Positions 1-7,685 of a stretch of 48,904 nt of DNA are shown piece by piece. The stretch spans positions 1 through 48,904 of the forward strand of contig MWDO01000021.1 in assembly GCA_002070605.1 (NCBI GenBank). The letters run 5' to 3'. The notes beneath the pieces were generated by a model. That model searched no databases and was not told where the DNA came from. It was given only the letters and a program-made list of their open reading frames with translations. How positions within the stretch are numbered: the stretch's first letter is position 1; each line of letters begins with the position of its first letter. The stretch comes from Spirochaetes bacterium ADurb.Bin133 (lineage in GTDB: Bacteria > Spirochaetota > GWE2-31-10 > MWDO01). Position numbers and translations under genes: made by a program.

Positions 1-140
1 TTGGTAAGAAATTAAGGATTGATAAATTGAAAAACGACTTTTTGGATAAAATGACACAACTGTTAAATATCGCCGATCAAAAACAGCTATTATACGCGCT
101 CGTAATCGAAAATTATCCAAAATACGTCTACTATACCTAA
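1..140 (+). CDS. Element-encoded orphan protein, copy A (C-terminal fragment)
   Basis: Only the last 45 codons are inside the window, with the first full codon at position 3 and TAA at 138-140. The translation ends QLLYALVIENYPKYVYYT and matches, nearly residue for residue, the C-termini of the copies ending at 23227 (minus) and 33096 (plus). The stop lies about 15 bp before a right-hand inverted-repeat end (155-176), the arrangement seen in the other gene-bearing elements. I do not recognise the family. No catalytic motif is visible in this part. The gene is cut by the window boundary, so intactness upstream is unknown. Confidence 0.85.
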   Translation, partial: GKKLRIDKLKNDFLDKMTQLLNIADQKQLLYALVIENYPKYVYYT

Positions 141-176
141 AATTATTTTTTATTCTCCAAAAAACCGACGGATTAC
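1..176 (+). mobile_element. TIR element E1, gene-bearing, right part only
   Basis: The right terminal inverted repeat (TCCAAAAAACCGACGGATTAC, ending at 176) follows the copy A gene. The left end is outside the window, so no target duplication can be assessed. The pyrK promoter begins 21 bp beyond the element end. Confidence 0.8.
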
Positions 177-196
177 CGAGTCAAAGTTTATTAAAT

Positions 197-225
197 TTGA
201 CAAACGTCTTTTTTTTATATATACT
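197..225 (+). promoter_or_regulatory. Sigma70-type promoter of pyrKCF
   Basis: TTGACA at 197-202, a 17-bp spacer and TATACT at 220-225 make a near-consensus housekeeping promoter 42 bp before the pyrK ATG. It lies just outside element E1, so the operon does not need the element for transcription. Confidence 0.7.
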
Positions 226-267
226 CCGTTTATCTTAGAATAATATTTTACTTTTTGAATAGATCCT

Positions 268-1095
268 ATGAAGCGTAATAATACGGGGTATATTGTGAAT
301 ATTGACAATAAAATCGAAAAAAGTTACAAATTAGTAGAAATAGCCGGGAATACGGCTCAAAAAACGCTTTATTTTAGGATAGGCAAACGGGATATATCCC
401 CCGGCAACTTTTTTATGCTGAATTACAATTGCGCTCAGAAGCCTTTTTCTGTATCGGGCTATGACGGCGACGTCGTCGGTTTTACAATTCAGGATAGAGG
501 GGAATGTTCTCAAAAAATGATTAACGCTAAAGCCGGCGAGTATTTTGGATTGACCGGACCTCTCGGCAATAATTTTGATCTTTCTAAATCAAAAAACGCT
601 CTATTGATCGGCGGAGGTATCGGTTCGGCGCCTATAAAATTTTTAGCCGAAACGCTTGTTAAAAAAAATATTAATTTTTCAGCGTTTTTTGGAGCGAGAA
701 GCGTCGATTTCTTGAAATATCTCTTTGATTTAGACAAAAAGCGCGATAGGATAAAATATTACACCGACGACGGTACTTACGGAGCTAAAGGCTTTGTAAC
801 CGACGATCTTGACGAAGCGCTTAGGACCGGGAATTTCGACGCGATTTGTTTGTGCGGTCCCGAAAAAATGATGGTTAAAGCTATAGAGATCGTCGGCGGT
901 CGAATCAAGAATATTCAGATATCGATGGAGAGATATATGAAGTGCGGCGTCGGTCTTTGCGGATCGTGCGTTCTCGACGATATTTCGGCGAGAGTTTGCG
1001 AAGACGGGCCGGTGTTTTCATATTTTGACACAATTGTTAATTGTAGAGAGTTTGGAAAATATCATAGAGACGGATTAGGAATAATTGAAAACTAA
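268..1095 (+). CDS. pyrK: Dihydroorotate dehydrogenase electron-transfer subunit PyrK
   Basis: PyrK carries electrons from the dihydroorotate dehydrogenase catalytic subunit PyrD to NAD through FAD and a 2Fe-2S cluster. The 275-aa protein has the ferredoxin-reductase layout: an N-terminal FAD barrel, a nucleotide-binding stretch with LIGGGIGSAPIKFLAE near residue 115, then CLCGPEKMM. A C-terminal cysteine cluster (KCGVGLCGSCVLDD followed by RVCEDGPVF) supplies four Cys for the iron-sulfur centre. Length and motif order fit PyrK (about 260 aa). It overlaps pyrC by 11 bp, so the two are translationally coupled. A pyrD partner is not in the window and may lie elsewhere. The ATG at 268 lacks a strong Shine-Dalgarno, but no better in-frame start is seen before the FAD domain. 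Confidence 0.9.
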   Translation: MKRNNTGYIVNIDNKIEKSYKLVEIAGNTAQKTLYFRIGKRDISPGNFFMLNYNCAQKPFSVSGYDGDVVGFTIQDRGECSQKMINAKAGEYFGLTGPLGNNFDLSKSKNALLIGGGIGSAPIKFLAETLVKKNINFSAFFGARSVDFLKYLFDLDKKRDRIKYYTDDGTYGAKGFVTDDLDEALRTGNFDAICLCGPEKMMVKAIEIVGGRIKNIQISMERYMKCGVGLCGSCVLDDISARVCEDGPVFSYFDTIVNCREFGKYHRDGLGIIEN

Positions 1096-2392
1096 AATAG
1101 CCGTTATCAACGGAAAATATTTTGACGGTAATATTTTCAGGAAAGGGGATATTCTTATCAAGGGCAAAAAAATCTCCAAAATTTGCGACGACAATCGATA
1201 TAAACTCGCCGATCTTGTCGCGGAAAATTATGAAATTATAGACGCTAGAAACTCGCTAATAAGCTACGGTTTTTTTGATCCGCACGTTCATTTCAGATGC
1301 CCCGGCGGCGAGAGCAAAGAGGACTGGATTAGCGGTGTCAACGCCGCGATTAGCGGAGGATACACATATGTGTCAGATATGCCGAACAACTCGCCGCCGG
1401 CGACGCAATACGATATATTAAGGATCAAATCAAAATATCCCAAGAAAATTCCGATAAATTTCGGGCTCTATCTGGGATTGACGGATGAGAATTCCGGTAA
1501 TCTGAAAAAAATAATAAAAAAGATAAAAAAAAATAAAATCCCTTTTCTCGGAATCAAGTGCTACCTCGGATCTACGACGGGGGGGCTTTTAGTTAAAAAT
1601 TACGCTTCGGTAAAAAACGCTCTCGCTACAGAAGAGCTCGTTTTGTTTCATTGCGAAGACGAGGCGACTATTGAGAAATACAAAGAGGTCGTATGTAACG
1701 AAATCAAGGATTACAACGCAAAACGCCCCCCGTCGGCGGAATTGAACGGTTTTAAAAAGATTATCAGAGCCGCGATAAATATACGATATAAAGCTAGGAT
1801 TTATATATGCCACATATCTTCAAAGATATTGCTGAAGGAGATCGCGAAACGCAAACGGGAAGGATTTAACGTTATCGGAGAGGTTACCCCGCACCATCTT
1901 TTTTTTCATCTTTCCAATATCGAAAATTCAAGCGTATATAAAGTTAATCCTCCGATACGAGAAGTCGAAGATGTCGATTATCTCCGAAGAGCGTTTAATA
2001 AAGGATATTTTGATCTTGTCGGGACAGATCACGCTCCGCATTTGCTTTCCGAGAAAAAATCTAATAATCCCCCTTCGGGATTTCCCGGACTTGAGACGGC
2101 GTTTTACGCGTTATATAACTTATACGAAAGGAAACTCCTCAATTTGGGGATGATTTTTAAAATGCTGACAAACGGCTATAAAGTTTTTAATATCAAAAAG
2201 AGAGGGGAGATAAAAAAAGGATACTACGCCGATCTGACTATTATCAGAAAAGAGCCGAATACCTTCGACGGGAAAACCGCTCATACAAAAGCCGGTTTCT
2301 CTCCATGGAATGGATTGCAAACGGGGGTAAAAATAGAAAGCGTTCTGTTAAACGGAAAATTAGTCTACAACGACGGTAAACTATTGTATTAG
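1085..2392 (+). CDS. pyrC: Dihydroorotase (class I)
   Basis: Catalyses ring closure of N-carbamoyl-aspartate to dihydroorotate, the third step of UMP synthesis. The 435-aa amidohydrolase shows the metal ligands of the family: DPHVHF (His67, His69), a GIKCYLG segment whose Lys158 is the likely carboxylated lysine, FHCEDE (His189), ICHIS (His243) and GTDHAPH (Asp315). DMPNN near residue 98 is typical of class I enzymes. The start is TTG at 1085, chosen because AGGA sits 6 bp upstream and the frame overlaps the pyrK stop. The coding sequence contains a perfect ACACATATGTGT palindrome at 1362-1373 that resembles the mobile-element module. It encodes family-conserved residues, so it is probably coincidental. 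Confidence 0.95.
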   Translation: MKTKIAVINGKYFDGNIFRKGDILIKGKKISKICDDNRYKLADLVAENYEIIDARNSLISYGFFDPHVHFRCPGGESKEDWISGVNAAISGGYTYVSDMPNNSPPATQYDILRIKSKYPKKIPINFGLYLGLTDENSGNLKKIIKKIKKNKIPFLGIKCYLGSTTGGLLVKNYASVKNALATEELVLFHCEDEATIEKYKEVVCNEIKDYNAKRPPSAELNGFKKIIRAAINIRYKARIYICHISSKILLKEIAKRKREGFNVIGEVTPHHLFFHLSNIENSSVYKVNPPIREVEDVDYLRRAFNKGYFDLVGTDHAPHLLSEKKSNNPPSGFPGLETAFYALYNLYERKLLNLGMIFKMLTNGYKVFNIKKRGEIKKGYYADLTIIRKEPNTFDGKTAHTKAGFSPWNGLQTGVKIESVLLNGKLVYNDGKLLY

Positions 2393-2404
2393 GAGTAGCT
2401 TGGT

Positions 2405-3232
2405 ATGAACTTTACAGATATGTGTCAAAAAAGATACGAGACGATCAAATCCAATTTGTGCGTCGGGTTTGATCCGGATATTTCAAAGTTCCCCGATAAA
2501 TTTAAGTCTATGACGATAGAGGAGTCGATTTCGCTTTATTTTAGCGAGATAATGTTAAACTTTAGCAAATATATTTATGTTATCAAGCCGAATGTAGCTT
2601 TCTACGAACAATACGGTTTTGAAGGGCTGAAAGCTCTCAAAAATATTATACAGGTATCGAGGGATTTGTCGATACCTGTTATTCTCGACGCGAAAAGAGG
2701 CGATATTGGGAATACCGCCAAAGCCTACGCCTTATCGATTTTTAAGGAGTTTGGCGCCGACGCGGTAACGTTATCTCCTTATCTTGGCGAAGATTCGTTA
2801 ACGCCGTTTTTTGAATATAAAAACAAGGGGTTTTTTATATTAGCCCGGACTTCCAACAAATCGGGCGGAGATTTTCAACTGCAAAAAGTCGGAGATAAGT
2901 ATTTATATATGATAGTCGCGGAGAAGATAGCCGAATGGAATAAAAAGTATTCTCCTTCGATCGGAGCGGTGGCGGGAGCTACAAGCGTCGAGGAGTTAAA
3001 AAATATAGCCGGTTATTTTTCGGCTAATTCCTGTCCGCCTATACTCATACCTGGCGTCGGTTCGCAGGGGGGAGATCTCGCGTCGGTTATCGAAGCGCTT
3101 GACGGTTGCAAATATCCGCGTTATCGGGCTTTTATTAATTCGTCGTCGAAAATTACTTATTCTCATAAAGGCAGAGAGGGTGAAGATTATTTGACCGTCG
3201 TTGAAAATGAGATAAAAAAGATGATAATATAA
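2405..3232 (+). CDS. pyrF: Orotidine 5'-phosphate decarboxylase, type 2
   Basis: Converts OMP to UMP, the last de novo step. The 275-aa TIM barrel carries LCVGFDPD at the N-terminus, where the Asp binds the ribose, and the catalytic DAKRGDIGNTAKAY near residue 98. It also has a GAVAGATS segment and a phosphate-binding LIPGVGSQGGD, all matching the longer type 2 (PyrF_2) group rather than the E. coli type. AGGAG lies 7-11 bp before the ATG. It is 12 bp downstream of pyrC, so pyrK-pyrC-pyrF form one operon from the promoter at 197. Confidence 0.95.
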   Translation: MNFTDMCQKRYETIKSNLCVGFDPDISKFPDKFKSMTIEESISLYFSEIMLNFSKYIYVIKPNVAFYEQYGFEGLKALKNIIQVSRDLSIPVILDAKRGDIGNTAKAYALSIFKEFGADAVTLSPYLGEDSLTPFFEYKNKGFFILARTSNKSGGDFQLQKVGDKYLYMIVAEKIAEWNKKYSPSIGAVAGATSVEELKNIAGYFSANSCPPILIPGVGSQGGDLASVIEALDGCKYPRYRAFINSSSKITYSHKGREGEDYLTVVENEIKKMII

Positions 3233-3310
3233 ATTTATAATGAAATTTATTGCAAAATATTTTAAATAAGTAATAATTATGCGGAGCGAGTTGCGCTCAA
3301 GGAGAGTAGG

Positions 3311-4657
3311 ATGGACTATCTGAGAAATAAAGAGTTATTAAATTTTGATCTAAACGTACGAAACGTAGGGAAAGCGAGTATAGAATCCCCTTTAAAATTA
3401 TCGCGCGTTATGAACGACGACGTGGCTAACTTTGTAACCGACGACGAACGGATTTTGGCGGTAAATACGTTTGACGAGATGAACAAATGGCTAAGTAAAG
3501 AGAAAACGATCCCTTCTTTTGAGAAAGCCGGTCCGAGAAATAAGATATACTTTAAACCGGGGGATACGATATCGGCGGTAGTTACTTGCGGAGGGCTTTG
3601 TCCCGGTCTGAATTCCGTCATCAGAGCCTTAGTATATATGAATTATTACAGATACCGCAACAGGATTACATACGGTATTAAATATGGATACGAGGGATTT
3701 ATAGACAAATACGATCATGCGATAATGAATCTTACTCCCGACGTAGTTGAAAATATACATAAAATCGGAGGGACTATACTGGGAAGTTCCAGGGGAGAGC
3801 AGGACGTTTGCGCGATCGTGGATAAACTTGTAAAACTGAGAGTTAATATTCTGTATACCATAGGGGGCGACGGCACGTTGAGAGGCTCCAAAGCTATTTC
3901 CGACGAGATAAAAAAAAGGAATCTCAAGATAGCGGTTATCAGTATCCCGAAAACTATCGACAACGATATCGCCTATATCGATAAATCGTTCGGCTCCGAA
4001 ACGGCGTTTAGTAAAGCGTGCGACGCGATAGACGCCGCTCACGTTGAAGCGAAAGGGGCGTTCAACGGAATAGGCATAGTAAAAGTTATGGGTAGAAGTT
4101 CCGGGTTTATCGCGGCAAACGCGACGATAGCGTCAAACGACGTTAATTTTTGTCTGATACCTGAAGTCCCGTTTGATCTCGACGGAGAGAAGGGGTTTTT
4201 AAACGCCTTAAAGCAGAGATTGTTAAAATCAAACCACGCCGTAATATTGGTCGCAGAGGGAGCAGGACAGAACTATTTTGAGAATCTTGAAAAGAGATAC
4301 GACGCTTCGGGAAATGAAAAACTTCACGATATAGGATTGTTTTTAAAAGATAAAATAAAGGAGTATCTTGCTAAAGAGAATATTCCGACTTCTATTAAAT
4401 ATATAGATCCGAGTTATATTATAAGATCTACCGAGCCTACTCCCAACGACTCGATATTTTGCCTACAGCTGGCTCAGAGAGCGGTTCACGCGGGAATGGC
4501 CGGCAAGTCCGACATAGTTATAGGTTACTACAACGGCGAGTTTATTCATCTTCCGGTAGAAGTCGCCGTATCCAAAAGAAAAGTTCTTGATCCGGAAGGC
4601 GAAGTGTGGTTATCGGTGCTGGAAGCGACCGGACAACCTATGAGTTTTAAAAACTAA
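3311..4657 (+). CDS. 6-phosphofructokinase, plant/trypanosome (TP0108-like) group
   Basis: Phosphorylates fructose 6-phosphate at C1, in glycolysis or its reversible PPi variant. The 448-aa protein has GGLCPGLNSVIR, GGDGTLRGS, the catalytic PKTIDNDI, and MGRSSGFIAANA. The residue after the conserved Asp of the GGDG motif is Gly, as in ATP enzymes, where PPi enzymes have Asp. The position equivalent to E. coli 124 is Lys (PKTIDND). That Gly/Lys pairing is found in plant and trypanosomatid ATP-dependent enzymes and in TP0108-type proteins. I infer that ATP is the more likely donor, but PPi use cannot be excluded. A good Shine-Dalgarno (AAGGAGAG) precedes ATG 3311. Confidence 0.9.
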   Translation: MDYLRNKELLNFDLNVRNVGKASIESPLKLSRVMNDDVANFVTDDERILAVNTFDEMNKWLSKEKTIPSFEKAGPRNKIYFKPGDTISAVVTCGGLCPGLNSVIRALVYMNYYRYRNRITYGIKYGYEGFIDKYDHAIMNLTPDVVENIHKIGGTILGSSRGEQDVCAIVDKLVKLRVNILYTIGGDGTLRGSKAISDEIKKRNLKIAVISIPKTIDNDIAYIDKSFGSETAFSKACDAIDAAHVEAKGAFNGIGIVKVMGRSSGFIAANATIASNDVNFCLIPEVPFDLDGEKGFLNALKQRLLKSNHAVILVAEGAGQNYFENLEKRYDASGNEKLHDIGLFLKDKIKEYLAKENIPTSIKYIDPSYIIRSTEPTPNDSIFCLQLAQRAVHAGMAGKSDIVIGYYNGEFIHLPVEVAVSKRKVLDPEGEVWLSVLEATGQPMSFKN

Positions 4658-4673
4658 GGATATTATAATAACG

Positions 4674-4703
4674 CCCGCCGGTTGGAAATTTCAAGCCGAC
4701 GGG
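4674..4703 (+). terminator. Stem-loop after the phosphofructokinase gene
   Basis: CCCGCCGGTTG pairs with CAAGCCGACGGG across a short AT loop, with one mismatch and one bulge. No T-run follows, so rho-independent termination is uncertain. The arms resemble the outer tips of the mobile-element inverted repeats (CCCGTCGG), so this could be a relic instead. Confidence 0.4.
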
Positions 4704-4758
4704 ATTTGGATTGCCCCTAAGTTAATCTATATACGATTGTTTTTCAGGCGGAGAGCGT

Positions 4759-5604
4759 ATGAAGGGTATAGTAATTGCGGCGGGTTATGGAACGAGATTT
4801 CTACCCGCGACCAAAACTTTAGCGAAGGAGATGTTTCCGTTGGTGGATACTCCGGCGATTGATTTTATCGTAAGAGAGTTTATTGATTCGGGAATTAATG
4901 AGATACTAATCGTTACGAGCCGAAGGAAAAAGATTCTTGAGGATTACTTCGATAGAGAGATAGAACTCGAAACGATTTTTACTAAAGAAAACGATACGAA
5001 GAAGTTGGCTCAAATAAACAATTGTAACGCTAATATATATTTTGTCAGACAGAGAGAGATGCTGGGGACGGGGCATGCGATTTTAATTTGCAAAGAATTT
5101 GTAGGAAAAGAGAGCTTTGTTATCGCGTATCCCGACGACCTGATTTTTGGAGACGTCCCTCTGTCTAAACAACTGATCGACGTTCACGAGAAGACCGGCG
5201 GGAGCGTTTTGGCCGTTCAAGAGATAGAAGGGGACGTATCGAGATACGGGGTCGTCGGTTGTACGAATTATCAGGATTTTTATAAGGTAACCAAGATCGT
5301 AGAAAAGCCGAAAGCCGGAACAGAACCGAGTAAAATGATCTCGATTGGGAGATACCTTTTTACGTCGGAGCTGATGGACCTGCTTGAAGAAGAGTTTAAA
5401 AACCATCAAAAAGGGGAGTTCTACCATATCGGCTCTATAAATAAGCTGGCCGCATCCGGTAAAATGTTTGCGACAAAATACTCCGGAGATAGAATCGACG
5501 TCGGGGATAAATTGGGATACATAGAGGGTTTTATCAAATACGCGCTGTCGAGAAACGATATAAAAGAGGGAACTCTTGAAATATTGAAGAAATATTCCGT
5601 CTAA
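4759..5604 (+). CDS. galU: UTP-glucose-1-phosphate uridylyltransferase
   Basis: Makes UDP-glucose from UTP and glucose 1-phosphate for envelope polysaccharide and nucleotide-sugar synthesis. The 281-aa protein starts with the nucleotidyltransferase signature AAGYGTRFLPATKTLAKEM. It continues with VRQREMLGTGHAI, the metal-site PDDLIFGD, VEKPKAGTEPS and GEFYHIGSIN, in the order and spacing of bacterial GalU (about 290 aa). The ATG at 4759 is preceded by GGCGGAGAG. It follows the phosphofructokinase by about 100 bp and may be read from the same transcript past the stem-loop at 4674. Confidence 0.93.
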   Translation: MKGIVIAAGYGTRFLPATKTLAKEMFPLVDTPAIDFIVREFIDSGINEILIVTSRRKKILEDYFDREIELETIFTKENDTKKLAQINNCNANIYFVRQREMLGTGHAILICKEFVGKESFVIAYPDDLIFGDVPLSKQLIDVHEKTGGSVLAVQEIEGDVSRYGVVGCTNYQDFYKVTKIVEKPKAGTEPSKMISIGRYLFTSELMDLLEEEFKNHQKGEFYHIGSINKLAASGKMFATKYSGDRIDVGDKLGYIEGFIKYALSRNDIKEGTLEILKKYSV

Positions 5605-5690
5605 ATTTAGCTAATCGTCGTCGCTTTGATTAATAAAGTATTAAGATTGGCTAAATAAGCTCGTTTTCTCAAGAAAAGATACAAATAATT

Positions 5691-5879
5691 GTAATCCGTC
5701 AGTTTTTTGGGGAGACGTAACCCTCGATTTTCCCTCGATTACGCGCCGCGGGACGCGAAATCAAGGGTTTAGTTTCATGCGCCGCATATGTCAATTTTAT
5801 TCTTAACATCATATGTGTCAATTTTTTTGAGACAGACTCGCGTTATTCATTTCCTTACCCCAAAAAACTGACAGGATAC
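5691..5879. mobile_element. TIR element E2, short, with perfect 9-bp target duplication
   Basis: The left end GTAATCCGTCAG (5691-5702) and the right end CTGACAGGATAC (5868-5879) are imperfect inverted repeats, each followed inward by TTTTTTGGGG or its complement. The 9-bp CAAATAATT occurs directly outside both ends, at 5682-5690 and 5880-5888. The element has two CATATG modules (5785 and 5810) and no credible ORF. It accounts for half of the 386-bp gap between galU and the next gene. Confidence 0.9.
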
Positions 5880-5901
5880 CAAATAATTTCAGAAAAAAAA
5901 T

Positions 5902-5930
5902 TTGACTAATTATATTTTTTTAAATATCAT
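5902..5930 (+). promoter_or_regulatory. Probable promoter of the exported protein at 5991
   Basis: TTGACT (5902-5907), 17 bp, TATCAT (5925-5930). A second TATAAT lies at 5963-5968 but has no good -35 partner. The site is just outside element E2. Confidence 0.45.
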
Positions 5931-5990
5931 TTGCGTTTTAGAATTATAAGGTTATACTATTGTATAATACTGTAATTCTAGGAGGAATAT

Positions 5991-6638
5991 ATGAAAAAAT
6001 TCTTAATTTTATTTTGTTTTACGGCTCTTTGCTCTTCCGCTTTTAGCGCGGCGAAAATAGTCGATTTAAGGAGAGTTTTTGATTTTGGTATGATAAAATA
6101 CTACCTTGTAGATTCCGAAGGTTTTAGAGACTACGGTTATTACGAATACAGCAGGTGGCTTTCCGGAGGCGGTTACAATTATACCGTTTATACTCACGAA
6201 GTTAAAGATAAAAGCGTAGCGCCTTATAACGGAAGAGTCGATATGAACAAAGCTCTATATTTTATCAGACAGAATGAAACTTTCTTAGAAATGGGAACCG
6301 GAACTATAATCTCTTTAATTTTTACCGCATGTCTAATACCGGGGATTCCCCTTTTATTGAACGGCGACGACTCTTACGGCGCGTCCGAAGAGAAAGAGGC
6401 GATGTATTATGCGGGAATGGTGTTGACGGTATTTGGGGGGGTAGGCGGTATATTTGCGGCGGTTTTCGGCGTTATTACAATAGTATTTGGAGTTATTGCC
6501 GCGTCGGCAAAAGTTCCTATTATTAGAATGATAAACGGTCAAAGCTCGTCTACCGGCGGGAAGAAGTCGATTCAATGGAGCGCTTTGCTGGAACAGGATC
6601 GGGATTGTTTATATTTTGGTTTGAAAGGGGCTTTATAA
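5991..6638 (+). CDS. Exported protein with membrane segments, unknown function
   Basis: 215 aa, family not recognised. The N-terminus has a basic KK followed by a hydrophobic stretch ending AFSA-AK, a standard signal peptide with cleavage near residue 20. The mature part is rich in Tyr and Gly around 35-60. Two hydrophobic segments follow: residues about 100-125 (IISLIFTACLIPGIPLLL) and about 140-175, very rich in Gly, Val, Phe and Ile. A short polar tail closes the protein. It is probably anchored in the envelope by the two segments. The Shine-Dalgarno AGGAGG 6 bp before ATG is the strongest in the window, suggesting good expression. It sits between two mobile elements (E2 and E3) as a single-gene unit. 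Confidence 0.75.
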   Translation: MKKFLILFCFTALCSSAFSAAKIVDLRRVFDFGMIKYYLVDSEGFRDYGYYEYSRWLSGGGYNYTVYTHEVKDKSVAPYNGRVDMNKALYFIRQNETFLEMGTGTIISLIFTACLIPGIPLLLNGDDSYGASEEKEAMYYAGMVLTVFGGVGGIFAAVFGVITIVFGVIAASAKVPIIRMINGQSSSTGGKKSIQWSALLEQDRDCLYFGLKGAL

Positions 6639-6711
6639 AAATTTGTTTGGTCGTTTCATACCGGGCCGCTACCTTTTTCTTTTTTTAGCAAGGTCGTTGG
6701 GCATTAATTTC

Positions 6712-6933
6712 GCGATTCGTCAGTTTTTTGGGGGATGGGAAATAAATTGACACATATGGATCTATATGCGGCGGCGCTCTCCCCGATAAAAAATTGACAC
6801 ATATGATACGCCGCGTCGCTTCCTGATAAAAGCGGGAATTCCCGTTTTGAATATGCTAAAACACTAAAACTCCTTTCGTACCGGGACCTTATCGAGACTC
6901 GCGCGGCGCTCCCCAAAAAACCGATAGGATTAC
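6712..6933. mobile_element. TIR element E3, short, no target duplication seen
   Basis: The left end GCGATTCGTCAG (6712-6723) and the right end CCGATAGGATTAC (6921-6933) are each bordered inward by the T6G4-type stretch. Inside are two ACACATATG modules (near 6740 and 6799) and a TATATGCGGCGGCGCTC stretch shared with E4, E6 and E7. The 9-bp flanks do not match, so one side has probably been rearranged or has decayed. It fills most of the 354-bp gap between 6638 and 6993. Confidence 0.8.
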
Positions 6934-6953
6934 TTAAAAAAAATATTAAATAT

Positions 6954-6982
6954 TTGACATTTTAAGATTTTTCATTTACTCT
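6954..6982 (+). promoter_or_regulatory. Probable promoter close to the start codon at 6993
   Basis: TTGACA (6954-6959), 17 bp, TACTCT (6977-6982). The ATG is only 10 bp beyond the -10, so the transcript would have almost no leader, and no Shine-Dalgarno is visible. Confidence 0.5.
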
Positions 6983-6992
6983 TTCGCTTATC

Positions 6993-7658
6993 ATGTCAAA
7001 ATTAAAAATATTACTTGCGCTTTTAATAATTTCATCTTCTTACCTTTTCCCTGAGAAATTGTCTTACTTCTGTAGATATACTTCCGATAAAAAAGTTCTT
7101 GATAATCAGCGCATTACCGTCGATAAAAACGCTTATAACGTTGAAATAGATATTTTTCTAAACGGCTCTCTTACTTATAGATCTTCGTACGACGCCGAAC
7201 TCAATCAGTTGAGCGCCCTTCATTATAGTTCAAAAAATACTCCCATATTAAACGTTAATTTTGATAATGTCGCTATGAAAATGAACGTATTAAATCGAAA
7301 AAGTTTTGATATTGAGAAATTCACTCTGGTAAATAATCCTACAATCTTTTATATATTTCAAGAAAAATACCCAAAAACAGTCGGCGATAAGATAATAATG
7401 TATCTTTATCAGACAGATCAAAATATTATTTATCAAATTTACGTAAAAAATCTCGGAATCGAGACTATTTCTCTGGACAATCAAACAATCGATACGATAA
7501 AAGTAGAAATGGGGCTTACCGGTTTTCCCGGAATATTGTGGCCCTTTAAATATCACTATTGGTTTAGCAAAGATTCCAATATGTTCGTCAAATATACAGG
7601 TACGAATACGGAATTAAAAACCGATACGATAGAAGTAAACCGATATATTATAGAGTAA
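6993..7658 (+). CDS. Exported protein, possibly DUF3108-like
   Basis: 221 aa with an N-terminal signal sequence (KLKILLALLIISSSYLFP, cleavage near 20-22). The remainder is rich in beta-type alternating residues and has no catalytic motif I recognise. The layout, with short paired strands, a late WPFKYHYWFSKDSN segment and then a terminal strand, recalls periplasmic DUF3108 proteins. That resemblance is weak and by eye only. It is followed after 27 bp by the lipase-like gene at 7686, also exported, and the two are probably co-transcribed from the promoter at 6954. Confidence 0.65.
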   Translation: MSKLKILLALLIISSSYLFPEKLSYFCRYTSDKKVLDNQRITVDKNAYNVEIDIFLNGSLTYRSSYDAELNQLSALHYSSKNTPILNVNFDNVAMKMNVLNRKSFDIEKFTLVNNPTIFYIFQEKYPKTVGDKIIMYLYQTDQNIIYQIYVKNLGIETISLDNQTIDTIKVEMGLTGFPGILWPFKYHYWFSKDSNMFVKYTGTNTELKTDTIEVNRYIIE

Positions 7659-7685
7659 TAGATTTGGACTTTAATTTGGGGTTTT

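Noticed and set aside
3284-3298. GAGCG-AGTTG-CGCTC hairpin before the phosphofructokinase as a riboswitch
   Set aside because: Only a 5-bp stem, directly before the ribosome site. There is no larger conserved structure.
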